From positions 1 through 36,072 of the IMG/VR virus record IMGVR_UViG_3300008740_000022: a stretch of 36,072 bases of DNA; one strand, given 5' to 3'. Made by a program: the position numbers and the translations under genes. This DNA comes from a virus. Under the pieces are notes generated by a model, which was given only the letters and a program-made list of their open reading frames with translations, did no database searches and was not told the DNA's origin. Below, piece by piece: positions 29,528-36,072 of this stretch (within the stretch, counting starts at the first letter, position 1; every line of letters starts with the position of its first letter).

Positions 29528-30880
29528 ATGGAAGAGGCAGAACATTTAGAGGGAATTGTTACTGGTGGATCGTTTGATGGTCTAAAGACATTAAATTTAT
29601 ATACATCTGAAGGAACTATACTTGACCTTCGTGGTGTAGTTACGAATATACAGATTACTGATAACATTCATCGACAAGGATTTGGTGGATCGATTGTTAT
29701 ATCCGAGTCTTTAGGTATGGATCAGCAATTTGGTATTCATGGAAATGAGTTTGTTGAAATTTCTGTGGTCGTTTCTAGTTTAGAGAACGCTCCTCTTGAT
29801 GTATTTGGTGTCGTTACTGGTGTTCATAATCGAACAATAGCTCCTGGAGGAAGACAACAGCTTTATGAATTAAGATTTTTATCTATACCGTTGTATCGAA
29901 GTAAGCAGCAAAGAATTAGAAGAACTTATAAAAATATGTTGATTAGTGATATGATTCAGTCAATATTTAATAATTACATAAGAGGGGAAGAAGGAAAACC
30001 TTTAGCAATACTTGATGAGTCTGTTGGAATAAATTCTGCTATTGTTCCTAATTTATTTCCATACGATACAATTAATTGGTTGACCACTAAGTGTGAGTCG
30101 AGCAAACATCAGAGTTCGGCTAATTATTATTTTTTTGAGAGACCTTCTGAATTTGTATTATCGACACTAGATGAATTGTATAGCTATCCAATAGGACAGT
30201 TTTATACATTTGGAGCGGTAAATATAGATCCGATTACTTCTAGAAATGTGGCAGATGTTTATCGGTCATTGCGTGCAGTTCGCGTTGCGCGAGAGTTAGA
30301 TTCATATTCAGATTCTATGATGGGAGTATATGCATCGACCCGCATGTCATATGATCCTGTTTTGAGAAATTCTAAAATTACGACTTATGATTATTTTGAA
30401 TCTTATGATGATTTTAAACATCTTAATTCTGGATATCCTAATGATAAGCCCATGCTGTCGAATAATCGTGCTTTGGGTAAATTAAATGATACCTGTATCC
30501 AATTATCAAGCAAACATTATTGTTCTTGGGGAACACAATCGGACAGTTTAAGTTCAGATGAGTTTGCATTGTCTAGACAATCATATGGTGTTCAGTTTGG
30601 ACCAGATACAGGAATTAGACTTGAAGTGGAGGCTAATGGAGATCCAAGGCGCGTTTTGGGAGAAGTTGTTAATGTTTCTCTTCCTTCGGCAACACCAGTA
30701 AGTGATGAGAAAGAAAGTTCACATAAATACTTATCAGCTAATTATATTATATTATCGATTACGCATAATATATCGATAGGTGGTGTTGGTAAAAAGTCTA
30801 TGTACACTACAAGTATGGATTTAGGAACTGATACTTTTGGTAATCCTTTCCCGCCATATCTCGACGAAAGGGAGACATAA
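29528..30880 (+). CDS. Baseplate hub protein, gp27-like
   Basis: A 450-residue protein with the hub fold of the T4 gp27 / phage gene D group, a central ring under the tail tube. LRGVVTNIQITDNIHRQGFGGSIVISE is the characteristic first beta-barrel domain, and GRQQLYELRFLSIPLYRSKQQRIRRTYKNMLISDMIQSIF the linker with a helical part. The C-terminal barrel segment ILSITHNISIGGVGKKSMYTTSMDLGTD is also typical. It is longer than T4 gp27 (391 aa). It follows gp53 directly. Assignment to gp27 is by architecture rather than strong sequence matching. Confidence 0.75.
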   Translation: MEEAEHLEGIVTGGSFDGLKTLNLYTSEGTILDLRGVVTNIQITDNIHRQGFGGSIVISESLGMDQQFGIHGNEFVEISVVVSSLENAPLDVFGVVTGVHNRTIAPGGRQQLYELRFLSIPLYRSKQQRIRRTYKNMLISDMIQSIFNNYIRGEEGKPLAILDESVGINSAIVPNLFPYDTINWLTTKCESSKHQSSANYYFFERPSEFVLSTLDELYSYPIGQFYTFGAVNIDPITSRNVADVYRSLRAVRVARELDSYSDSMMGVYASTRMSYDPVLRNSKITTYDYFESYDDFKHLNSGYPNDKPMLSNNRALGKLNDTCIQLSSKHYCSWGTQSDSLSSDEFALSRQSYGVQFGPDTGIRLEVEANGDPRRVLGEVVNVSLPSATPVSDEKESSHKYLSANYIILSITHNISIGGVGKKSMYTTSMDLGTDTFGNPFPPYLDERET

Positions 30881-30883
30881 CAA

Positions 30884-31900
30884 ATGGCAAGAATTACGCT
30901 AACCGCAGAAGAGTATGAAAATCTTTTGTTGCACGAAGAATATCTAGAAGAGAAATTGATTGTGATTGGAAAGGGAGCCAATTATGGTCAGGTTGTTTTC
31001 CTAGCTGGCGGTGCTGGATCTGGTAAAGGATTCTCTTTAGGTAATTATATGGATGCCAATAAGTTTAAGGTTCGTGATGTAGACGAATGGAAAAGTGCAT
31101 TCATGAAGCTCGATGGTATTCGTAAAGATGCATCAAAGGTGCAGAAAGGTGTCAGTGGAACTGAACTACGAAAAAAGGCTGTGATGAATTATGCAAAATC
31201 TCATGCCAACGATCCAGCAGGAACTTCTCCAAGTATTCCTCAAATGCCAACAAAGGATCTTGACGAGTTGGATTTGAGAAATGCAGATGATGTATTTACG
31301 TTGCATAACTTAGTTGATAATCTTGGAATTAGAGACAAGACACTAAATTATCTTCTTGGTGGTGCGAAGTCGAGAGACCGTTTACCGAATATTGTTTTTG
31401 ATGTGACGCTGAAGAATACTAGAAATATGACCGAAGCAGTTTCTCAATTATTGTCTGTTGGATATCAACCAGAGAACATACATATTGTTTGGGTACTATC
31501 TGATTATGACTTTGCAGTACAGGCAAATATGGAGAGAAATCGAAGAGTTCCTAGTAAGATTTTATTGCAGACGCATGAGGGCGCAGCACGAACGATGTCA
31601 GATATTGTTCGAGGAAATATTCCTAAGAATGTGAATGGTGGTGTGTATGTTATTTTAGGCAAGTCTACTGTTTATTGGACTGATAAGAAAGGTAATGAAA
31701 TTAAAGTGACTCCTAAGTTTAACAATCCAAAGAATAGATCATTCCCTGTTGTCAAGGGGTTTACTTATCTGAAGGTAAAAGAAGCGGGCAAGAGATTTAT
31801 TGCGGATAAAGAAATTCAAAAGAAACTGAACGACTGGATGGGTGATAGAATTCCTCCTTCTGTGCGTCAAGAAATTAAGAGAAAAGAATTGAAGGCATAA
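30884..31900 (+). CDS. P-loop kinase, zeta-toxin-like
   Basis: A 338-residue P-loop protein with a full Walker A motif GGAGSGKG (42-49) and, after it, VRDVDEW (acidic switch) and the mobile NRRVPSKILLQTHEG region with several arginines, resembling zeta toxin/PfkB-type small-molecule kinases. These phosphorylate UDP-GlcNAc or other small targets. It sits inside the baseplate operon between gp27-like and the gp5 OB-domain protein, with GGGAG before its ATG and 3-4 bp gaps, so it is expressed with structural genes. Whether it is a virion protein, an anti-host enzyme or linked to the sugar operon is unknown. Confidence 0.7.
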   Translation: MARITLTAEEYENLLLHEEYLEEKLIVIGKGANYGQVVFLAGGAGSGKGFSLGNYMDANKFKVRDVDEWKSAFMKLDGIRKDASKVQKGVSGTELRKKAVMNYAKSHANDPAGTSPSIPQMPTKDLDELDLRNADDVFTLHNLVDNLGIRDKTLNYLLGGAKSRDRLPNIVFDVTLKNTRNMTEAVSQLLSVGYQPENIHIVWVLSDYDFAVQANMERNRRVPSKILLQTHEGAARTMSDIVRGNIPKNVNGGVYVILGKSTVYWTDKKGNEIKVTPKFNNPKNRSFPVVKGFTYLKVKEAGKRFIADKEIQKKLNDWMGDRIPPSVRQEIKRKELKA

Positions 31901-31904
31901 GGTT

Positions 31905-32207
31905 ATGAGAACAGGTCAGGGAAGTGATGGATCATTTTATTGGTTTGTTGGAATAGTTGAAGACCGAATGGATCCTTTTGGTATTGGTCGTGTTCGTGTT
32001 CGTTGTTTCGGTATCGACAATGAAGACCGTAATGCTCAGCCTACAACCGACCTGCCTTGGGCATATCCTATGTTACCTTTTAATGGTGATCAGGTAGTTC
32101 ATCCACCAAAAGAAGGAACGTGGGTGGTCGGATTTTGTCGAGATGGTATTCAGACTCAAGATCGTGTGATATTAGGAACTATTAACACAGGAGCATACAA
32201 TGGCTGA
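31905..32207 (+). CDS. gp5-like OB-fold protein (separate gene)
   Basis: A 100-residue protein corresponding to the N-terminal OB domain of T4 gp5, which links the hub to the spike. SFYWFVGIVEDRMDPFGIGRVRVRCFGID and LPWAYPMLPFNGDQVVHPPKEGTWVVGFCRDG are diagnostic of the Gp5_OB family. In T4 this domain is fused to lysozyme and a beta-helix needle; here it is a free-standing protein. It overlaps the next gene by 8 bp. Confidence 0.85.
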   Translation: MRTGQGSDGSFYWFVGIVEDRMDPFGIGRVRVRCFGIDNEDRNAQPTTDLPWAYPMLPFNGDQVVHPPKEGTWVVGFCRDGIQTQDRVILGTINTGAYNG

Positions 32208-32916
32208 AAAATCGTGTCCAATTTCATTTGGCGGGCAAGAGTTTACATTTCCTATGAATCAAGAAGCCTTGACGGCAGTAATGGGAGATCCTTTGTCTGA
32301 ATTAGGTATTCCTAATCCCCTAGATCAAATTGGTCGTGTGCTCAAAATATTTAATCCAGACCTGATTAGGCAAGAAATACAAGGAGGTGCAAGTGATCTG
32401 CTCGCCGGCGCCGAGCAGTTAGCATCAAATTTAGCACAAACAGCAGTTAATGTGGCTATGGCTAGAGCAAAGCAAGAGTTTGATGAGATAATGCAAAAGG
32501 CAGAACCATATCTACAGACGGCCGAGGCTGTCGCACAGGGTCTCATTGCGGCGGGTGACGATTTTGGTGGATTTTTATCAACGACATTGTGTGACGCTGC
32601 TGGAGATTTTGCTAGTGGATTTGCTGGATCGTTGGCCATTCCCGGTATTCTATCTGGAGATGACGATGAAGTGAAAAAACAGATATACGGAAAGTTAAGT
32701 GCAATGGCAACGAATCAGATAATGACTGAGTTGAGTGGTCCTATTTCTGATCTTGAATCGGGATTTGCCTTTTTGGCGAATGGTGCGGATATAGAAAATG
32801 CCGAAGCAGGATTTGTAGGAATTGGTGAAACTCTTGATGCTTCTTTTGAGCGTGTTGGAAATGTTCTGACGGATGTTAGAACACTCGTTACACCTAATGA
32901 TGAGACTGTTGCCTGA
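32200..32916 (+). CDS. Unknown protein between gp5 OB and needle genes
   Basis: A 238-residue protein with no recognised family. It is largely alanine-rich and helical (EQLASNLAQTAVNVAMARAKQEFDEIMQKAEPYLQTAEAV), with hydrophobic and glycine-rich parts. It occupies the place where the lysozyme domain of gp5 would lie but has no lysozyme-like catalytic signature that I can see. Likely a baseplate or hub structural protein. Coupled by overlap to the OB gene. Confidence 0.6.
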   Translation: MAEKSCPISFGGQEFTFPMNQEALTAVMGDPLSELGIPNPLDQIGRVLKIFNPDLIRQEIQGGASDLLAGAEQLASNLAQTAVNVAMARAKQEFDEIMQKAEPYLQTAEAVAQGLIAAGDDFGGFLSTTLCDAAGDFASGFAGSLAIPGILSGDDDEVKKQIYGKLSAMATNQIMTELSGPISDLESGFAFLANGADIENAEAGFVGIGETLDASFERVGNVLTDVRTLVTPNDETVA

Positions 32917-32936
32917 CATGAGAGGGATATAATAGT

Positions 32937-34133
32937 ATGGGTGTGGTTGCCAATAATGCTCCATTTTATGCATTAAAAGACGGATCGCGTCAAATTCGTT
33001 TTCAGCAAACTATTCCAAGAGATGCGAACTTACACGTTGCTTTTGGTGAAACTGCGGTTTATGATGACAGAGCACGAAATGAAAAGGGGTTCGTAAATTT
33101 TGCTCCTCGTAGAATTATTCCAGACTTAAAAGGATCTGGAACATTAGTCTCGGAGAATTATCCATTTACCGAGTCTCTTGATGCTGATCTGAAAGAAGCC
33201 AATGTTCCAAGACGAGCAAGAGGAGTATCATTAGAATCTCAGAATACACATTTTATGTATGTGGCTTCTCCTGGTGTCGAAGGCAAGAAAGAGCCTGTGG
33301 CTTTGCCGTTTCCTCCTGATCCTTTTGGTGCAGTATATCCATACAATTCGGTAAGGGAAACTGAGAGTGGACATTTGTTTGAAGCAGATGATACTCCAGG
33401 TCGAGAGCGAATTAAAGAATCGCATCGAATTGGAACATATTATGAAGTATATCCTGACGGCACAAAGGTGACTCGCATAGTTGGAGATGATTATTCGGTT
33501 ACGGTTCGAGATAAAGCGGTTCATGTTCAGGGTGCTTGTTTTGTCACAGTTGAAGGAGATTGCAATCTATATACTAAAGGTAATTTTACTCAGCAAGTAG
33601 ATGGTAATTATAATCTGTGGGTAAAAGGTAGACATAATGTCGTTGTCGATGGAGACCAAGCTGCATTTAGACTTTCGGGAGCTGAAGGCAAAGGCGGAGA
33701 TTATTTTGAAGATATTGTAGGAAAGAAAAAGGTAGATTTGGGTGGTGATCATCAGTTAAATATTGGTGGAAATGAAACAATTGTTGTGGGAAGCCCATTG
33801 ACTGCATTGATTGGATTGAGTGGAAACCGATCAGTTGGCGTTTTGTTTTCGGAAAACAAAGTAGTGAGAATGAATAAAACCGAAACAGTTGGAATACGAG
33901 CAGCGTATAATTCTACCTTTGCTCAACATAATGCTGTATTGACTTCATCTATTGTTGCTCAGGTTTCTCAAACGATAGGATCTGGTCCAGCAGGCGTACC
34001 AACTTCGTTTATCGGTTTAACTCCAGCTTCGGTGTCCACTGTAACATCAACATCTCAGACTATTGCAGCCGGATATGCTAGTATATCTGGAGCAACAGTT
34101 TCGCTTCGTGGTGGTTTGGTTACTATTAACTAG
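32937..34133 (+). CDS. gp5-like spike/needle protein (beta-helix C-terminus)
   Basis: A 398-residue protein corresponding to the C-terminal spike of T4 gp5/VgrG. The N-terminal half has PYNSVRETESGHLFEADDTPGRERI, the linker sequence typical of gp5, followed by YYEVYPDGTKVTRIVGDDYSVTVRD and then repeats of eight-residue strands (VEGDCNLYTKGNFTQQVDGNYNLWVKGR), the triple-stranded beta-helix. The C-terminal 100 residues are Ser/Thr/Ala-rich strands. The PAAR gene for the tip follows. No lysozyme domain is present. Confidence 0.87.
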   Translation: MGVVANNAPFYALKDGSRQIRFQQTIPRDANLHVAFGETAVYDDRARNEKGFVNFAPRRIIPDLKGSGTLVSENYPFTESLDADLKEANVPRRARGVSLESQNTHFMYVASPGVEGKKEPVALPFPPDPFGAVYPYNSVRETESGHLFEADDTPGRERIKESHRIGTYYEVYPDGTKVTRIVGDDYSVTVRDKAVHVQGACFVTVEGDCNLYTKGNFTQQVDGNYNLWVKGRHNVVVDGDQAAFRLSGAEGKGGDYFEDIVGKKKVDLGGDHQLNIGGNETIVVGSPLTALIGLSGNRSVGVLFSENKVVRMNKTETVGIRAAYNSTFAQHNAVLTSSIVAQVSQTIGSGPAGVPTSFIGLTPASVSTVTSTSQTIAAGYASISGATVSLRGGLVTIN

Positions 34134-34144
34134 GGAGATACATT

Positions 34145-34450
34145 ATGCCAAATGCAGCACTTACAGGAATATCAATGTCCACTGGTCATGATTGTTTTCC
34201 TCCTCAGGTTTCTGTTGGCGTAGGATCGTCAACTGTTATGATTAATGGGGCTCCTGCTATATTATTGGGAGATTCGTTTAGTGTACATACGTGCCCGCCG
34301 CTTTCTGCTCATCTTGGAACTGTGATCACAGGAGCGACGACTGTTTATATTAGCGGAAGACCTGCTGCTAGAGTTGGTGATTTAGTTGGATGTGGTATTT
34401 TCAACGTAATTACATTTCCAGCTAGTCCGGATGTGATAATAGGAGGCTAA
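34145..34450 (+). CDS. PAAR-domain spike tip protein
   Basis: A 101-residue PAAR protein (gp5.4-like) that sharpens the needle tip. It has TGHDCFPPQVSVGVGSSTVMINGAPAILLGDSF, HTCPPLSAH and TTVYISGRPAARVGDLVGC, the PAAR pattern with metal-ligand histidines and cysteines (H15, C17, H48, C50). It directly follows the gp5-like needle gene, as expected. Confidence 0.93.
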   Translation: MPNAALTGISMSTGHDCFPPQVSVGVGSSTVMINGAPAILLGDSFSVHTCPPLSAHLGTVITGATTVYISGRPAARVGDLVGCGIFNVITFPASPDVIIGG

Positions 34451-34453
34451 GTT

Positions 34454-35479
34454 TTGGCTGAAGAAATTAATCCTGAAGATATTATAGCACAAACAAATGA
34501 ATCATTATTTGACGAGCCTGCCATAACAGTTCCAGCTTCGTCAAATAATGTTATTGTAGCAGATGTTGTGGACCAGATTCGTACAGGATCGATTTATGTA
34601 AATCCTTATGCAATTGGTTCTGGAATTACTACTGCAAATGTTACTTCATTTAGTCAGAATGCAGTTACACAAGAAGGATTCATGTCAGCGTTACTTGCAG
34701 CATATCCGGCCGGAGCGGATGGCGGGAGCCCTGGTGGTATTGTTCTTCAAGATTTGACTGATACTGGATCTCAAACTGCCAACTCATACTCATTGACCCA
34801 ACATAATGTTATCGTTGATCTGCTCCAAAAGTATCAGAATGCGTGTAGTGATTTTCTTTTTCATACGGATGCAAGAAGTGGTGCAAACGATTCTCCAAAT
34901 TATATCGCAACTGCTAATGGCGAATCGAATACGCATATGAGTGGCAATTCTACATTGTCAGCTCTTTCTGGACTTTCGACATATTATGCATTAAACACTT
35001 CTGGTAATACTATAGCAGGAGATTTTGCTGCTGGTAATACTATTAATGCTATGTTTTCCAGTATTATCGATGCAGCTATTTCAGGGTCTCTAACATTGGA
35101 GCCACCTCCAACCAATGCCTCAATACGAATCGTTTCTACCTGTACATCATATAGAGATAGATTGCTTCATGCTCAGTCCGCTCCATTGGTGGCTGGAGAT
35201 AAAATTACAGTAAAGGAAATGGGAGATATTATTGCTGATGAGCTGAGATTACATGTCAATTCATCTGCCGATTCTGATGCTTCTTCTACTTTATATCTAG
35301 GAAGATTTATGCGAAAGTGGATAGGGAAAGATTTAGAAATGCAGAACACTGCATCATATTTTCAGACATCATCGTTAGAGGCAAAGGCTGCATTATCGTT
35401 AGCAGAAAATGATGATTTGAAGCCTGTATTAAAAATAGTTGGTACACAGGGCTTCAAGGAGGCAGCAAATCTGGTTTAA
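34454..35479 (+). CDS. Unknown structural-operon protein, TTG start
   Basis: A 341-residue protein starting at TTG 34454 with AGGAGG (34441-34446) seven bases upstream, an unusually clear case for TTG. It is Ser/Thr/Ala-rich, with low charge and many beta-type stretches (TSFSQNAVTQEGF, GSGIT, TLSALSGLSTYYALNTSGNT), as in virion surface or fibre proteins. It lies between PAAR and gene 25, where some relatives have baseplate-associated proteins. No family recognised. Confidence 0.65.
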   Translation: MAEEINPEDIIAQTNESLFDEPAITVPASSNNVIVADVVDQIRTGSIYVNPYAIGSGITTANVTSFSQNAVTQEGFMSALLAAYPAGADGGSPGGIVLQDLTDTGSQTANSYSLTQHNVIVDLLQKYQNACSDFLFHTDARSGANDSPNYIATANGESNTHMSGNSTLSALSGLSTYYALNTSGNTIAGDFAAGNTINAMFSSIIDAAISGSLTLEPPPTNASIRIVSTCTSYRDRLLHAQSAPLVAGDKITVKEMGDIIADELRLHVNSSADSDASSTLYLGRFMRKWIGKDLEMQNTASYFQTSSLEAKAALSLAENDDLKPVLKIVGTQGFKEAANLV

Positions 35480-35482
35480 TTT

Positions 35483-35490
35483 TATAAATA
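35483..35490 (+). promoter_or_regulatory. T4-type late promoter before gene 25
   Basis: An exact TATAAATA about 29 nt before the ATG of gene 25, in a 39-bp gap, with an AAGGA ribosome site between. It is the best late promoter in the window. Confidence 0.8.
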
Positions 35491-35518
35491 GATACAATCT
35501 ACAATAAGGAAAACTGCA

Positions 35519-35905
35519 ATGCCTTCCGTTGTTTTTAGGGACATAGATTTAAATTTTGCGGCTCATCCAAATACGAATAAGTTATTGGTTAGTGAAGGCG
35601 AAGTTGCCGTAAAGCGCGCTCTTGGATATTTGTTGAGAACGAATAAAGGAGATAGATTATTTCATCCAGAGATTGGTAGTAATATTAATCGTTTGCTTTT
35701 TGAGAATGTTACGGCATCCACCGCCATGGATGTGAAGTCAGTAATCGAAGAGGCTATTCGCAATTACGAACCAAGAGTATTGCTTGATGAAATTTTTGTC
35801 GATCCGCAGTTAGATCGAAATGGATATAGTATTACAATACGGTTTACGGTACTTAATCAAAATGTTCCTCAGTCGCTTTCATTGTTTTTAGAGAGGCTTC
35901 GATAA
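35519..35905 (+). CDS. 25: Baseplate wedge gp25
   Basis: A 128-residue gp25 homologue, part of the conserved core of contractile baseplates. Diagnostic segments: FRDIDLNFAAHPNTNKLLVSEGEVAVKRALGYLLRTNKGDRLFHPEIGSNINRLLFE and EEAIRNYEPRVLLDEIFV, the gp25-like (PF04965-type) order of an N-terminal helix, EIG loop and final EPR strand. Usual length. It is followed 0 bp later by gene 6. Confidence 0.94.
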   Translation: MPSVVFRDIDLNFAAHPNTNKLLVSEGEVAVKRALGYLLRTNKGDRLFHPEIGSNINRLLFENVTASTAMDVKSVIEEAIRNYEPRVLLDEIFVDPQLDRNGYSITIRFTVLNQNVPQSLSLFLERLR

Positions 35906-36072
35906 ATGGCCACAACAACAAATACCAATAAACTTGAAGTTACTGAACTAGATTTCGACCTAATCAAGTCGAATCTAAAGGCTTATTTACGCGGTCAGGA
36001 TGAATTTACTGATTATGATTTTGATGATTCTGGGCTTTCTGTTCTTTTAGATATTCTTGCATATAATACACA
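35906..36072 (+). CDS. 6: Baseplate wedge gp6 (5' part, cut by window end)
   Basis: The first 55 codons of a homologue of gp6, which joins wedges into the baseplate ring. TELDFDLIKSNLKAYLRGQDEFTDYDFDDSGLSVLLDILAYNT is the highly conserved N-terminus of T4 gp6/gpJ-like proteins. It starts directly after gene 25. The rest of the gene lies beyond the window. Confidence 0.92.
   Translation, partial: MATTTNTNKLEVTELDFDLIKSNLKAYLRGQDEFTDYDFDDSGLSVLLDILAYNT

Overview
The window is part of the genome of a T4-like myovirus (tailed dsDNA phage). This rests on a contiguous T4-type baseplate module (head-completion gp4, a tail-tube-like protein, gp26, gp48, gp53, a gp27-like hub, a split gp5, PAAR tip, gp25, start of gp6), a T4-type replication/late-transcription block (RNase H, gp33, gp59, gp32), T4-like late promoter cores (TATAAATA), a tRNA cluster and extreme gene packing with ATGA or TAATG junctions. 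The gp26, gp32, gp33 and gp53 sequences look closer to marine cyanophage/pelagiphage-type T4 relatives than to coliphage T4. The gp32 lacks the zinc-binding cysteines of T4 gp32. No photosynthesis genes are present and the host cannot be named.

Layout. (1) 1-12656: a very AT-rich, fully co-directional, translationally coupled accessory operon of about 14 genes for sugar chemistry: six probable glycosyltransferases, two to three SAM methyltransferases (one a deoxysugar C-methyltransferase type), three different 2OG-Fe(II) oxygenases, an RmlD-like reductase, a radical SAM/SPASM enzyme and a Gfo/Idh/MocA oxidoreductase. Together they look able to build and assemble an unusual, highly decorated glycan. 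The target (capsid, tail, host surface or DNA) cannot be read from sequence. (2) 12646-16029: a sigma70-type promoter, then a large basic unknown protein, a small membrane protein, RNase H, a DUF6433-like protein and small zinc/membrane proteins. (3) 16030-18960: a GC-richer block with two more strong sigma70-like promoters sharing the core CATTGAC, unknown early-type genes, tRNA-Lys, tRNA-Asn, tRNA-Trp, tRNA-Ile(UAU), a degenerate second tRNA-Asn and two intrinsic terminators. (4) 19060-23216: small acidic proteins, FmdB zinc ribbon, PD-(D/E)XK nuclease, SleB-type cell-wall hydrolase, then 33-59-32 with a structured leader before gene 32 and a strong terminator after it. (5) 23276-24685: the only minus-strand gene, a large probable virion protein with its own late promoter. 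(6) 24730-36072: the structural operon.

How it works together. Host-like promoters would drive the early genes and tRNAs. RNase H, gp59 and gp32 serve replication, and gp33 couples replication to late transcription from TATAAATA promoters, which are seen before the minus-strand gene, gene 48 and gene 25. The most interesting signals are the glycan operon, a probable -1 frameshift joining gp26 to a 48-aa downstream frame (a tail-assembly-chaperone arrangement), the gp5 spike split into separate genes without lysozyme, a P-loop kinase inside the baseplate operon, and the interrupted tRNA-Asn copy.
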